From: Phytohalomonas tamaricis
Lineage (GTDB): Bacteria > Pseudomonadota > Gammaproteobacteria > Pseudomonadales > Halomonadaceae
Direction of reading: 5' to 3'
DNA length: 64,000 nt
NCBI RefSeq assembly: GCF_003012345.1
Contig: NZ_PVRV01000019.1
Span: 1-64,000 of the forward strand
Positions 30,623 through 39,845 of this stretch are shown here, in pieces. The position numbers were made by a program, and so were the translations under genes. Every line of letters begins with the position of its first letter. Within the stretch, counting starts at the first letter, position 1. The notes below the pieces were generated by a model, which was not told the origin of the DNA, did no database searches, and saw nothing but the letters and a program-made list of their open reading frames with translations.

Positions 30623-31585
30623 ATGTCCCGCCCCCTGCGCGTTGCGTTCGCCGGAACGCCCGATTTTGCCGCCGAGAGTCTTAAGGCTCTGCTCGCCAGC
30701 CAGCACGAGGTGGTCTGCGTTTACACCCAACCCGACCGGCCCGCTGGCCGAGGCCGCAAGCTCGTCGCCTCACCGGTCAAGATGCTTGCCACCGAGCACG
30801 GCCTGCCCGTGCATCAGCCGGAACGCCTGAAGAGCCCGGAAGCGTATCAGCCCCTCAGCGAGGCCGACATCGATGTGCTGGTAGTGGTCGCCTATGGTCT
30901 GATTCTGCCACGCGCGGTACTCGACATCCCTCGCCTTGGCGCACTCAATGTTCATGCCTCGCTACTGCCACGCTGGCGCGGCGCAGCACCGATCCAGCGC
31001 GCCATTGAAGCCGGTGATACCACAAGCGGGGTTACCATCATGCAGATGGATGAAGGGCTCGATACCGGCGCTATGCTGCTGGTGCGCGAAACGCCGATTA
31101 CCGCAGAGACGACCGGCGGCACATTGCATGATGATTTAGCCGCAATCGGTGGAGAAGCGCTCATCGAAGCACTCGATCGCCTCTCCGCAGATGATTTGCC
31201 GTCCACCCCACAGCCTGAGCAAGGCGTCACCTACGCCGCCAAGCTTTCCAAGGCGGAAGGCGAACTCGATTTCACCCGTCCCGCCAGTGAGTTGGCCGCG
31301 CGAATACGCGCCTTTAATCCGTGGCCCGTGGCCTGGACACGTCTTGACGGTGAACCTCTGCGGCTTTGGTTCGCCACAGCCGAAGAAGGTGATTGTGGTG
31401 AGGCACCGGGCACGCTACTCGCCCCATCACACGATGCGCTGCGCATCGCCTGTACCGAAAGTGTCTTACGTGTCACCCAGGCACAGTTGCCCGGTGGCAA
31501 ACCACTGGCAGTGCGCGACCTACTGAACAGCAAGGGCGAGCGGTTTGCCCCCGGCAAGCACCTTGGTGCCGAGGAGTTATCATGA
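30623..31585 (+). CDS. fmt: Methionyl-tRNA formyltransferase Fmt
   Basis: Fmt formylates initiator Met-tRNA. The 320-residue protein has RVAFAGTPDFAAESL at the start, TQPDRPAGRG, and the formyl-transfer motif NVHASLLPRWRGAAPIQRAI with GVTIMQMDEGLDTG. ATG 30623 (MSRPLRVAF) fits the family; an in-frame ATG at 30602 adds seven residues and has no ribosome-binding site. Its stop overlaps the start of rsmB by four bases. Confidence 0.97.
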   Translation: MSRPLRVAFAGTPDFAAESLKALLASQHEVVCVYTQPDRPAGRGRKLVASPVKMLATEHGLPVHQPERLKSPEAYQPLSEADIDVLVVVAYGLILPRAVLDIPRLGALNVHASLLPRWRGAAPIQRAIEAGDTTSGVTIMQMDEGLDTGAMLLVRETPITAETTGGTLHDDLAAIGGEALIEALDRLSADDLPSTPQPEQGVTYAAKLSKAEGELDFTRPASELAARIRAFNPWPVAWTRLDGEPLRLWFATAEEGDCGEAPGTLLAPSHDALRIACTESVLRVTQAQLPGGKPLAVRDLLNSKGERFAPGKHLGAEELS

Positions 31586-32877
31586 GCGATGTTCGTGCCA
31601 GCGCCGCGCGCGCATTGGTCCCCTTGCTTGATCGTCGCAGCTCGCTATCCCGAATCGATGATGCCGACGTGAGCCCGCGCGACAAGGGCTTCATGAAAGC
31701 GCTGTGCTATGGCGTCTGTCGCACGCTGCCCCGCCTGGAGGCATTAGCTACAGAGTTACTGCGCCAGCCCTTCAAGGCACGTGACCGTGACGTTCATGCC
31801 CTGCTATTGGTCGGGCTGTATCAGCTCTACCATATGCGTGTCCCCGCCCACGCTGCCGTTGGCGAAACTGCGGGCGCCGCACGCACGCTCGGCAAGCCCT
31901 GGGCAACCCGCGTGCTGAATGGTTGCCTGCGCCGTGCCGAACGTGAGCGCGTCGAGCTGCAGGCCAAGGTGGATCGCGCCCCGGCGGCGGCATTGATGCA
32001 TCCCGACTGGCTGCTGAAAACGCTGCGCAGCGCCTGGCCAGAACAATGGCGTGACATCATCACCGCCAATAACCAACAGCCGCCAATGACGCTGCGTGTC
32101 AACACGCGCCATCTTTCTCGCGATGCCTATCTCGAACGGCTTAACGAGGCAAACCTCTCAGCCATGCCCAGTCGTCATGCTGCCGACGGCATAACCCTGG
32201 ATACACCGGTTGATGTTGACACCCTGCCTGGCTTTCGTGACGGCTGGGTCAGCGTGCAGGATGAAGCTGCCCAGCTTGCTGCGCCGCTGTTGCTTGACGG
32301 TATCTCATCAGACGCGCGTATTCTTGATGCCTGCTGTGCGCCAGGGGGCAAGACAGCGCATTTACTCGAACGTGCGCCACAGCTTGATCTGGTCGCACTC
32401 GACAGTGACGCTACGCGCTTAAAGCGTGTCGAAGAGACCCTGTCGCGCCTAAGCCTACGTGCCGACATGATCCATGCCGATGCCAGATCGCTGGATTGGT
32501 GGGATGGCAAGGGCTTTGAGGCCTTGCTGCTTGATGCGCCCTGTTCGGGCACCGGTGTCATTCGCCGTCATCCCGATATCAAACATCTGCGCACACCTGA
32601 AGATATTGCCTCACTGGCCGCGCTTCAGTCCGAGCTGCTCGATTCACTATGGACGACGCTTGCCTGTGGCGGTCGCCTGCTTTATGTCACCTGCTCGGTC
32701 ATGCCGGAAGAGAACGCGACACAGATCGACGCCTTCTTGAAACGCACCCCCGATGCGCGTGCATTGCCGATCAGTGCCGAATGGGGGCAGGCCGCGGGAT
32801 CAGGCCGTCAATTACTGCCGGGAGAAGGCAACAGCGACGGCTTTTTCTATGCGCTCATCGAGAAGATTAAACTGTAG
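31582..32877 (+). CDS. rsmB: 16S rRNA m5C967 methyltransferase RsmB
   Basis: RsmB methylates C967 of 16S rRNA. The 431-residue protein has an N-terminal NusB-like helical domain and a Rossmann methyltransferase domain: LDACCAPGGKTAHLLE for SAM, DAPCSGTGVIRRHPD and TCSVMPEEN with the two catalytic cysteines. It is translationally coupled to fmt (ATGA). Confidence 0.97.
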   Translation: MSDVRASAARALVPLLDRRSSLSRIDDADVSPRDKGFMKALCYGVCRTLPRLEALATELLRQPFKARDRDVHALLLVGLYQLYHMRVPAHAAVGETAGAARTLGKPWATRVLNGCLRRAERERVELQAKVDRAPAAALMHPDWLLKTLRSAWPEQWRDIITANNQQPPMTLRVNTRHLSRDAYLERLNEANLSAMPSRHAADGITLDTPVDVDTLPGFRDGWVSVQDEAAQLAAPLLLDGISSDARILDACCAPGGKTAHLLERAPQLDLVALDSDATRLKRVEETLSRLSLRADMIHADARSLDWWDGKGFEALLLDAPCSGTGVIRRHPDIKHLRTPEDIASLAALQSELLDSLWTTLACGGRLLYVTCSVMPEENATQIDAFLKRTPDARALPISAEWGQAAGSGRQLLPGEGNSDGFFYALIEKIKL

Positions 32878-32901
32878 ATTTGTGCAGCGATTATGCGCTT
32901 T

Positions 32902-32929
32902 ATGCCGTTGCCCCTTGCGACAACGGCAT
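32902..32929 (+). terminator. Possible terminator hairpin after rsmB
   Basis: ATGCCGTTG and CAACGGCAT pair around a ten-base loop, 25 bases after the rsmB stop. There is no T run, so function is uncertain. Confidence 0.45.
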
Positions 32930-32978
32930 GTCGCTTCGATACTGATTATTCCATGCAGGCCAAACGAGAGCGCATCGC

Positions 32979-33686
32979 GTGTCTGAACCCATTAACATTG
33001 CAACCGAAGCATCAACCGTTACGGAGCACACACCCGCCGAGGCCCCTACCGGGCAGGTCGTGCGTAATAGCGCCTTGATCATTGTTGATGTTCAGCCGGA
33101 CTTCATGCCCGGTGGCGCGTTGGCCTGTGCTGAAGGTGGGGCTATTTTGCCTGAGTTGGCCCAGCTGCTCGCTGCCGATCGTTTTGCTCATGTTGTTGCC
33201 ACTCAGGATTGGCATCCCCCTGGGCATATCTCGTTTGCTAGCACGCATCACAAGGTGCCGTTCGAGGCACTCGAACTGTATGGTCACCATCAAACCTTGT
33301 GGCCCGATCACTGCATTCAGAACAGCGAGGGTGCCGCCCTTCATCCTTCACTCGACTGGCGGCGCGTTGATGCCATCATCCGTAAGGGAACCGATGCACG
33401 TATCGATTCCTATAGCGCCTTTCGCAACAATATCGGCCCCGATGGTCAGCGCCCATCGACGGGTCTGGCCGGCTGGCTGCATGAACGCGGCGTTGAATCC
33501 GTCTATATTTGTGGACTGGCACGCGATGTCTGCGTGTTGTGGACTGCAGAGGATGCCGCTGCCGCCGGCTTTCGTACGCATGTTCTGTGGTCGCTGACGC
33601 GTCCGGTCACGTTCGATACGGACGAAGCCACGCGAAGCACCCTGGAACGGCTCGGTATCGCCATTGTCGATACTGCATCACTGTAG
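32979..33686 (+). CDS. pncA: Nicotinamidase PncA
   Basis: PncA hydrolyses nicotinamide to nicotinate for NAD recycling. The 235-residue protein carries the isochorismatase-fold triad: Asp 37 in IIVDVQPDF, Lys 136 in IIRKGTDAR and Cys 185 in ARDVCVLW, and metal ligands Asp 77 and His 79 in TQDWHPPGH and His 111 in WPDHCIQ. It starts with GTG. About 28 N-terminal residues precede the catalytic domain, longer than usual and of low complexity. It lies between rsmB and a dodecin gene. Confidence 0.93.
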   Translation: MSEPINIATEASTVTEHTPAEAPTGQVVRNSALIIVDVQPDFMPGGALACAEGGAILPELAQLLAADRFAHVVATQDWHPPGHISFASTHHKVPFEALELYGHHQTLWPDHCIQNSEGAALHPSLDWRRVDAIIRKGTDARIDSYSAFRNNIGPDGQRPSTGLAGWLHERGVESVYICGLARDVCVLWTAEDAAAAGFRTHVLWSLTRPVTFDTDEATRSTLERLGIAIVDTASL

Positions 33687-33732
33687 ACATGACGGCACGT
33701 CATGGAATGAACCTACGTACAAGGAGCGACAC

Positions 33733-33939
33733 ATGAATGATCATGTTTATAAATCAATCGAACTGACAGGCTCATCAGAAATCGGCATCGAAGATGCTGT
33801 CCAGAATGCGCTGACCAAGGCCAGTGAATCGGTCAAGAACATGCACTGGTTCCAGGTCACTGAAACCCGTGGGCATATCGTCGACGACAAAGTTGCCCAT
33901 TGGCAGGTCAGCATCAAGGTCGGCTTCACGATCGAGTAA
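33733..33939 (+). CDS. Dodecin (flavin-binding storage protein)
   Basis: Dodecins form dodecamers that bind flavin, or CoA in some cases. The 68-residue protein has the family features VYKSIELTGSSEIGIEDAVQNAL, the flavin-stacking Trp in NMHWFQVTETRGHI, and the C-terminal WQVSIKVGFTIE. AAGGAG lies six bases before the ATG at 33733. It is followed by a terminator. Confidence 0.95.
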   Translation: MNDHVYKSIELTGSSEIGIEDAVQNALTKASESVKNMHWFQVTETRGHIVDDKVAHWQVSIKVGFTIE

Positions 33940-33964
33940 AGTTCTGCATCGGTTTTCTCACTAC

Positions 33965-34000
33965 ACAGCGGCGATTCATTCGCCGCTGTTGTTCCGTTTT
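33965..34000 (+). terminator. Terminator after the dodecin gene
   Basis: ACAGCGGCGA and TCGCCGCTGT pair perfectly around TTCAT, followed by TGTTCCGTTTT. Confidence 0.85.
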
Positions 34001-34054
34001 GCACCTCTGCTCACCTGGTTTATCCTGTCTGCCTCCTTACGCGGATAGCGGCTC

Positions 34055-35428
34055 ATGAAAATTATTATTTTAGGCGCCGGCCAGGTAGGCGGTACGCTCG
34101 CTGAGCATCTGGCGCACGAAGACAATGACATCACCGTGGTCGATACCGATCTAGTTCGACTACGTGACCTGCATAACCGCCTCGATATTCGCACCATTCA
34201 GGGTCAGGGATCACACCCGTTGGTATTGCGTCAGGCAGGCGGTGAAGACGCTGACATGCTGATCGCAGTCACCAATTCCGATGAAGTGAATATGGTCGCC
34301 TGTCAGGTCGCCCACACCTTCTTTCATACCCCTACAAAAATCGCTCGGGTACGTTCCGCGGCGTATCTGACGCGCAAAGGACTCTTTAGTCACGACGCCA
34401 TTCCGGTCGATGTACTGATCAGCCCCGAACAGGTCGTCACTAATCACATTCGTCGTCTGATCGAATACCCTGGCGCCCTTCAGGTGCTCGACTTCGCCGG
34501 CGGGCTGGCTCAGTTGGTTGCGGTCAAAGCCTACTATGGCGGCCCGCTGGTCGGTCAGGAGTTGGGGTTCCTGCGGCGTCACATGCCTAATGTCGACACC
34601 CGCGTAGCCGCTATCTATCGTCGCAACCGACCGATCATCCCACGGGGTGAAACCGTGATCGAAGCCGATGACGAGGTGTTCTTTATTGCCGCTCGCAAGG
34701 ACATTCGCACGGTAATGGCTGAGCTGCGCAAGATTGATCGCCGCCTGCGCCGCATCATCATCGCCGGCGGTGGCCATATCGGTGAACGGCTAGCCGAAAC
34801 GCTGGAGCACTCTCATCAGGTCAAGATCATCGAACACGACCTGCAGCGCTGCACCCAGTTGTCAGAAAAGCTCGACCGCACCGTCGTACTGCATGGTAGT
34901 GCAACCAACAAGCGGCTACTGCTCGAAGAGAACATCGAGGAGTGCGATATTTTCTGCGCGTTGACCAACGATGACGAAGTCAACATCATGTCATCAATGC
35001 TGGCCAAGCGCCTCGGCGCCAAGAAGGTCATGACGCTGATCAACAACGCCGCTTACGTCGATCTTGTTCAGGGCGGTGAAATCGATATTGCCATTTCACC
35101 GCAGCAGGCCACGATTGGCGGGCTGCTGACCCATGTTCGTCGTGGTGACATCGTCAATGTGCATTCGCTCAGACGCGGTGCGGCAGAAGCGATCGAAGCC
35201 ATCGCCCACGGCGATGCTCGTTCGTCTAAAGTGATTGGACGGACTATCGAGGAGATCGAGCTGCCGGAAGGTGCCACGATAGGCGCTGTTGTACGCGGCA
35301 AGGAAGTCCTTATTGCCCATCATGACCTGAAAGTTGAAACTGATGACCACGTCATTTTGTTTGTAATAGACAAACGTCGCATCCGCGAAGTCGAGCGACT
35401 CTTCCAGGTCGGCCTCTCCTTCTTCTGA
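34055..35428 (+). CDS. trkA: Trk potassium uptake system NAD-binding subunit TrkA
   Basis: TrkA is the cytoplasmic gating ring of the TrkH/TrkI potassium channels, important in osmoadaptation of halophiles. The 457-residue protein contains two RCK units, each with a Rossmann domain ([16 protein letters not shown] at the start and [17 protein letters not shown] near residue 234) and a TrkA_C domain. The length is the full two-domain form. In Escherichia coli trkA directly follows rsmB; here pncA and the dodecin gene intervene. Confidence 0.97.
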   Translation: MKIIILGAGQVGGTLAEHLAHEDNDITVVDTDLVRLRDLHNRLDIRTIQGQGSHPLVLRQAGGEDADMLIAVTNSDEVNMVACQVAHTFFHTPTKIARVRSAAYLTRKGLFSHDAIPVDVLISPEQVVTNHIRRLIEYPGALQVLDFAGGLAQLVAVKAYYGGPLVGQELGFLRRHMPNVDTRVAAIYRRNRPIIPRGETVIEADDEVFFIAARKDIRTVMAELRKIDRRLRRIIIAGGGHIGERLAETLEHSHQVKIIEHDLQRCTQLSEKLDRTVVLHGSATNKRLLLEENIEECDIFCALTNDDEVNIMSSMLAKRLGAKKVMTLINNAAYVDLVQGGEIDIAISPQQATIGGLLTHVRRGDIVNVHSLRRGAAEAIEAIAHGDARSSKVIGRTIEEIELPEGATIGAVVRGKEVLIAHHDLKVETDDHVILFVIDKRRIREVERLFQVGLSFF

Positions 35429-35654
35429 ACACTAAGCCTCACCTCGTATTGACGTGAAAAATGTTCATGTCTTTGGGCTTAAACATAGCGGATATGCCTT
35501 GATGCATTTCCTTTAAGCACCTACGTTGAAACAAGAACGTTGATCCTGCACACAGGATCACGAGCTTGGAAGCGATAATTCTGTCCATGTTCGTTATGAA
35601 CAAATGCATCTAGGACAGTCTTTGAACGTCAGCGGTATGAAAAGGAGGTCAACA
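35429..35654. other. Gap between trkA and the DUF892 gene
   Basis: No gene. It holds a perfect small hairpin TGATCCTG-CACA-CAGGATCA at 35541-35560, about 95 bases before the next start, of unknown role. No clear promoter hexamers were found. Confidence 0.4.
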
Positions 35655-36167
35655 ATGGCATCGAAGGCACATGAACATCTACTGGATTGGCTGCGTGATG
35701 CACATGGTATGGAGCAGCAGGCAGAACAGATGCTCAAGGCTCAAGCGGGTCGTCTTGAGAATTATCCTGAGCTGAAGGCACGGATCGAGCAGCACATTGA
35801 AGAAACGCAGCATCAGGCTGATCTGGTTGAAGGCTGTATCTCTAAACTTGGTGGCAGCCCATCAGGTGTGAAAGATACGGGTGGCAAAATGATGGCCATG
35901 ATGCAGGGCATGGGTGGCATGTTCACTACCGACGAAGTGCTTAAAGGTGGGATTGCTAGCTATGCGTTTGAGCATTTCGAGATGGCGTCCTATCGCTCCC
36001 TGATTGGCGCAGCGGAATATGCTGGAGAGCCGGAAATCAAGCAGACCTGTGAAGCTATCCTCAAGCAGGAAGAAGCTATGGCGAAATGGCTGGAAGATAA
36101 TCTGCCTGAAACGACCATGAAGTATCTGCAGCGTGATGAAACCGAAGGCGCAACCGCTAAACGTTAA
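35655..36167 (+). CDS. YciE/YciF-type ferritin-like protein (DUF892)
   Basis: A 170-residue all-helical protein of the DUF892 family, a ferritin-like four-helix fold associated with stress responses. Visible features are HLLDWLRDAHGMEQQAEQML at the N-terminus, IEQHIEETQHQADLVEGCISKLGG, and AYEHFEMASYRSLIGAAE-like metal-site helices (read here as ASYAFEHFEMASYRSL). A full AAGGAGGT precedes the ATG at 35655, so expression should be strong. It is a single-gene unit ending in a strong terminator. Confidence 0.9.
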   Translation: MASKAHEHLLDWLRDAHGMEQQAEQMLKAQAGRLENYPELKARIEQHIEETQHQADLVEGCISKLGGSPSGVKDTGGKMMAMMQGMGGMFTTDEVLKGGIASYAFEHFEMASYRSLIGAAEYAGEPEIKQTCEAILKQEEAMAKWLEDNLPETTMKYLQRDETEGATAKR

Positions 36168-36201
36168 GCTTCGTTGTAATCGCCTTTCAAGGTAAGATCA
36201 T

Positions 36202-36235
36202 CCGCTTGCACGTTTACCGTGCAAGCGGATTTTTT
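36202..36235 (+). terminator. Terminator after the DUF892 gene
   Basis: CCGCTTGCACG and CGTGCAAGCGG pair perfectly over 11 bases around TTTAC, followed by ATTTTTT. Confidence 0.93.
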
Positions 36236-36238
36236 GCT

Positions 36239-36529
36239 TTACAGAAGCTGTTCCAGCTTTACTACATCCATGCGATCAATCGCCTCATCAAGCGCATCAA
36301 CCAGCGTACGGAAATGATCCTGCTGCTCATGGGCATCCAGCGACTCGACATCACGCCAGCGCTCGACCATATAAAAGCAGTGCTCATCATTACGGTCACG
36401 GTGCAACTCATAGCGTTCGCACCCATCATCGCCGCGTGATGGTTCGACGACCTGCTTTAATGCCTTCTCAACCGCATCCTGCTGGCCCGGTTTGGCGACG
36501 ATAGTCGCCACAATGTTAATCGCGCTCAT
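36239..36529 (-). CDS. Antibiotic biosynthesis monooxygenase-fold protein (YgiN-like)
   Basis: A 96-residue protein of the ABM ferredoxin-like fold. It reads INIVATIVAKPGQQDAVEKALKQVVEPSR and then CERYELHRDRNDEHCFYMVERWRDVESLDAH, the pattern of putative quinol monooxygenases. It contains the typical family Trp-containing strand. AAGGAGAATGCC precedes the ATG. The substrate is unknown. Confidence 0.88.
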   Translation of the reverse strand: MSAINIVATIVAKPGQQDAVEKALKQVVEPSRGDDGCERYELHRDRNDEHCFYMVERWRDVESLDAHEQQDHFRTLVDALDEAIDRMDVVKLEQLL

Positions 36530-36751
36530 GGCATTCTCCTTGATGAAAATCCGATAAATCCTTTTTGGACGCGGAACGCGTCCGCACCCTTCGCCTCTTC
36601 CACTGTAGTTGGCCTGCCGTATCGACGAAACCTTTCGATCAGGCTCCCTCGAAGCTGAGCTCAGGCAGTGGCTGTCGGAAACCGCGCGTCAGCACGGCGA
36701 ACAGGCTGGTCAACTGACATCCATACGTAGGCTCATTTCATTATCCCTAGC

Positions 36752-37465
36752 TCAAGACTCGCGCTTGAGTTGACGCAGGCGCTGCATCGCTGGGCTCTCT
36801 TCTTCAAGTTTGCGGTGCACACGGCTGGCCGCATAGCTGTCATTGAATGCCATGAAATAGTCGTCGAGCACGTTTGCTGCCTGCGTTTCACGCGCCAGGC
36901 GCAGCAGCTCGACGGCTACTTCGGCCGTACACAGATGACTGGGCGAAGCCGGCTTGCGCAGGGTATAGCGTGTCAGCCGATCGGTATGCAGCGGCAGGAT
37001 AGGCAACGTGGCCAAATAAGGGCTCTGACGGAACATCCTGCGCGCCTGACGCCAGGTGCCGTCAAGAATCACGAACACGGGAATACGCGCCGAGCACGAG
37101 GCATCTTCGAAGTTCACTACACGCTCGGCGTAATCGGGCTGATCGTCGGGAAAGATCAGAAACGGCTGAAATCGCTCGTCCTTGAGATGTTCGAGTAGTC
37201 GCGGGTCAGGCTCGGTACGCGCCCAGCTGAACACCTCGGTATACGGTAGGCAGTCGCCAATGAGCCGACCGGTATTGGTCGGCTTGTGATGCTCAAGTGA
37301 GTGGGTGATCAGCCAGAAACGAGCGCGGCTTTTGGCCTGCACCTGATAGGGACAGATACAGTTCAACGCCGGCAGGCGGCAGCCCTCGCAGCGAATGACA
37401 AAGCTGCCACGCGATTTGAACGGACGGCGCGGTGGGATCTCAGCAGGACGAAGCGATTGCGTCAT
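36752..37465 (-). CDS. DTW-domain tRNA-uridine aminocarboxypropyltransferase (TapT-like)
   Basis: DTW-domain enzymes add the 3-amino-3-carboxypropyl group of SAM to uridine (acp3U) in tRNA. The 237-residue protein has an N-terminal Cys cluster (CEGCRLPALNCICPY), LITHSLEHHKPTNTGRL and the name-giving motif in VILDGTWRQARRMFRQS. A further conserved region is TLRKPASPSHLCTAEVA. It lies 14 bases from the BASS transporter gene on the same strand. Confidence 0.9.
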   Translation of the reverse strand: MTQSLRPAEIPPRRPFKSRGSFVIRCEGCRLPALNCICPYQVQAKSRARFWLITHSLEHHKPTNTGRLIGDCLPYTEVFSWARTEPDPRLLEHLKDERFQPFLIFPDDQPDYAERVVNFEDASCSARIPVFVILDGTWRQARRMFRQSPYLATLPILPLHTDRLTRYTLRKPASPSHLCTAEVAVELLRLARETQAANVLDDYFMAFNDSYAASRVHRKLEEESPAMQRLRQLKRES

Positions 37466-37479
37466 GATAATAGCATTAC

Positions 37480-38418
37480 TCAGTGTTGGCCTTCGGTGGT
37501 AGCTGCCGCAGGCAGTGCGCGGCGCTTCCAGTAACCGGCAAGCAGCGAGCCGGAGATATTGTGCCAGACCGAGAACAGCGCACCCGGTAGTGCCGCCCCT
37601 GCAGTAAAGAACTGACTGGCAAGCGATGCCGCCAATCCTGAATTCTGCATGCCGACTTCGATAGCAATGGTGCGGCTGTCACGAGGGTCCATGCCGAGCA
37701 CTCGCGCCAGGCTATAGCCGCCAATGAGGCCTACGCCATTATGAGCAATAACCGCCAGCGCCACGATCGGGCCAAGGCTCGCCAGACGCCCTGCATTCAG
37801 CGCAACGACAATGGCAATAATTACCACGATCGCGACCATCGCAATTGAAGCCAGCGCCGGCTCGATGCGTGCAAGCGTACGACTGGCAAACTGATGCACG
37901 AGCGTTCCGAGCACAATCGGTGCAATGACCAGTTGGGCAATGCTCATCAGCATTCCAGCCACCGGCACTTCAATCGAGGTGCCCATGTAGGCCCAGACCA
38001 GAAATGGCGTCATGACTACGGAAAGCAGCGTGGATACCATCGTCATGCTCACCGACAGTGCTACATTGCCCCCCGCCAGCCAGGTGATAACGTTCGACGC
38101 TGTGCCGCCCGAGGTCGCCCCGACCAGCACCATACCGATGGTCAGCTCCGGCGATAGATCAAGTAGATGAGAAATGATCAGCGCGGCCAACGGCATCAAT
38201 GCGTACTGCAGAACAACGCCGATGCCGATCGCCTTCGGTGCGCGCAGCACAGTGGCGAAATCACTCAAGGAGAGCGTTAATCCCATCACAAACATGATCA
38301 AGGCCAGCAAGGGTTGAATCAGGCTCTTGAGTTCGACAAAGGGGGCTGGCAGAAAAGCGGCCAGCAAGGCGAACAGGATCGCCCATACAGGAAAAAGACG
38401 ATTGAATGATTCGAACAT
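37480..38418 (-). CDS. Bile acid:sodium symporter family (BASS) transporter
   Basis: A 312-residue integral membrane protein with about nine to ten hydrophobic helices. The family signatures are LIQPLLALIMFVMGLTLS near the start, GMVLVGATSGGTASNVITWLAGGNVALSVSMT (the crossover region that binds sodium), and GMQNSGLAASLA near residue 260. Family members take up pantoate, organic acids or bile acids with sodium. The substrate cannot be told here. It reads into the DTW gene. Confidence 0.9.
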   Translation of the reverse strand: MFESFNRLFPVWAILFALLAAFLPAPFVELKSLIQPLLALIMFVMGLTLSLSDFATVLRAPKAIGIGVVLQYALMPLAALIISHLLDLSPELTIGMVLVGATSGGTASNVITWLAGGNVALSVSMTMVSTLLSVVMTPFLVWAYMGTSIEVPVAGMLMSIAQLVIAPIVLGTLVHQFASRTLARIEPALASIAMVAIVVIIAIVVALNAGRLASLGPIVALAVIAHNGVGLIGGYSLARVLGMDPRDSRTIAIEVGMQNSGLAASLASQFFTAGAALPGALFSVWHNISGSLLAGYWKRRALPAAATTEGQH

Positions 38419-39121
38419 TTCATGCGTCCAGGTTGTGAGTCGGCGTTATTGCTTATAATGAGAAATGACTTTTTTAACATCGCCTGAAACCGGCGATAGC
38501 AGCTGCGTGCCGATCATATCATTTTAGCGATACCATGCATTGGCCATTAGGCTAGCGCTGAATAAAACGCCGAGCAGAGTGAGGCGCAAGGAGCACAGAA
38601 GGTGCGACATAATAGGGGTTAAGCGAGCCTGTGAGCACCACGCAACGCCGTGATTCGCTCGCGCAGGCATTTATACAATGTTTCTTAGCCCGGACAACAA
38701 CCGGAATACCTCTGCGCCGCTGAATAGTTGCGCAGCGCTGTCATGCAGCGAGCAAGCTATTCACCGAGTGCAAATGCCGACGCTGCTACTTTACTCACGA
38801 TAGGATTCAGCAATAAAGAACCGTGACGGTACCCTCAAGTACCACCTTGAACCTCAGTCTTCAGCCGACAGCACATCAAGATAGTGCCATAAAGGCAGCC
38901 AGTTGCGAGGAGAGCCGTCCGAAGCGCTGAACTCCTCGGTCGGCTTTTGGCTACCGGCGCGGCACCTGCCCTCTCAGATAGCCCGGCAAAGAAATCGTTC
39001 TTGCGGATTAATGCATCGAGGTAGCCACGTCAGATATCGTCAAGCGCATACCCCGGTGTGCCAGGATGAGATGCAGCGCGAATGCCACCTGTGCGGGCGA
39101 GCGGCCATCGGGGAAAGTAGC
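38419..39121. other. 703-base junction without an intact gene at the island's left edge
   Basis: I find no supported gene. The stretch separates core genes from the higher-G+C catabolic island. It holds a terminator-like hairpin at 38913-38948 (AGCCGTCCGA with TCGGTCGGCT, one mismatch, then TTTT). On the minus strand at its right end a frame reads FPDGRSPAQVAFALHLILA and continues to a stop at 39011-39009, but it has no supported start. It may hold decayed sequence from the insertion. No integrase, IS end or tRNA is visible. Confidence 0.5.
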
Positions 39122-39787
39122 TCACGCCGCGCCCTCCCCGCTGCCCCCGGCTGACGCGGATGGGGCGGCAAGCGAGCGCAGCCACGCAAGAAGCTCATCG
39201 GCATCCGTTACATCAGCATATTTCTGGTGCATGTCATAAAGGTTGGCCTCGTGCGGCGGCGTGGCCCGATCGGCGCAGCAGTCGCGCGCTACCAGAACGT
39301 TGAAGCCGGATTGCACCGCATCGACCACGGTGGCGCGCACGCAGCCCGACGTGGTGGCGCCGGTCACGATCAAGGTATCGACCTTGGCCCCGCTCAGCAT
39401 TGCTGCCAGCGAGGTGCCGAAAAACGCCGAGGCGCCCTTCTTGGTAACGACCGCATCGCCCGGCTGAATGCCGGTTGCCGCGTCGATTTCGACCAGACGA
39501 GACCCTTCCAGCAGAGCCGCCATCCCACTCGCCTTTTTCAGCCATGGCAGCATATCCACCTCGCCAGGATGGTAGGCGATAGTGGTATAGATCACCGGGA
39601 AGCCCGCCGAACGGGCAGCGTCGGTCAAACGCCGAGTCGCCGCGATCTGCATGCGCATGTCGGCCGCGGTGAGATATTGGGTATCGGTGAACCCGTAGCT
39701 GAAATCGACCACGACGATAGCGGGACGACGGCCACGTGGCACCGCGCGGCCGAACCCCGCCTGATCATAGACAACTTGTTGTGACAT
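39122..39787 (-). CDS. Maleamate amidohydrolase-like isochorismatase-family protein (NicF-like)
   Basis: Predicted to hydrolyse maleamate to maleate and ammonium. The 221-residue protein shows the isochorismatase triad: Asp 28 in IVVVDFSYGF, a Lys at 116/117 in VVTKKGASAFFGT and Cys 149 in TTSGCVRATVVDAVQSGF. The segment PPHEANLYDMHQKYADV strongly resembles Pseudomonas putida NicF. ATG 39787 has AGGAA eight bases upstream; longer upstream starts are unlikely. It is the last gene of the minus-strand catabolic operon, 58 bases after nicX. High G+C, with an Ala/Ser/Gly-rich tail. Confidence 0.85.
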   Translation of the reverse strand: MSQQVVYDQAGFGRAVPRGRRPAIVVVDFSYGFTDTQYLTAADMRMQIAATRRLTDAARSAGFPVIYTTIAYHPGEVDMLPWLKKASGMAALLEGSRLVEIDAATGIQPGDAVVTKKGASAFFGTSLAAMLSGAKVDTLIVTGATTSGCVRATVVDAVQSGFNVLVARDCCADRATPPHEANLYDMHQKYADVTDADELLAWLRSLAAPSASAGGSGEGAA

Positions 39788-39845
39788 TGTTGTTTTCCTA
39801 TAAAAAGGCAGCCCCTGTTGGGGCTGCGGATCAACCACGTTTCAT

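Noticed and set aside
36590-36751. A minor plus-strand frame reading SGSLEAELRQWLSETARQ next to the DTW gene
   Set aside because: About 54 codons, only a TTG start directly after a stop, no ribosome-binding site, and it runs into the end of the opposite gene; at most a remnant.
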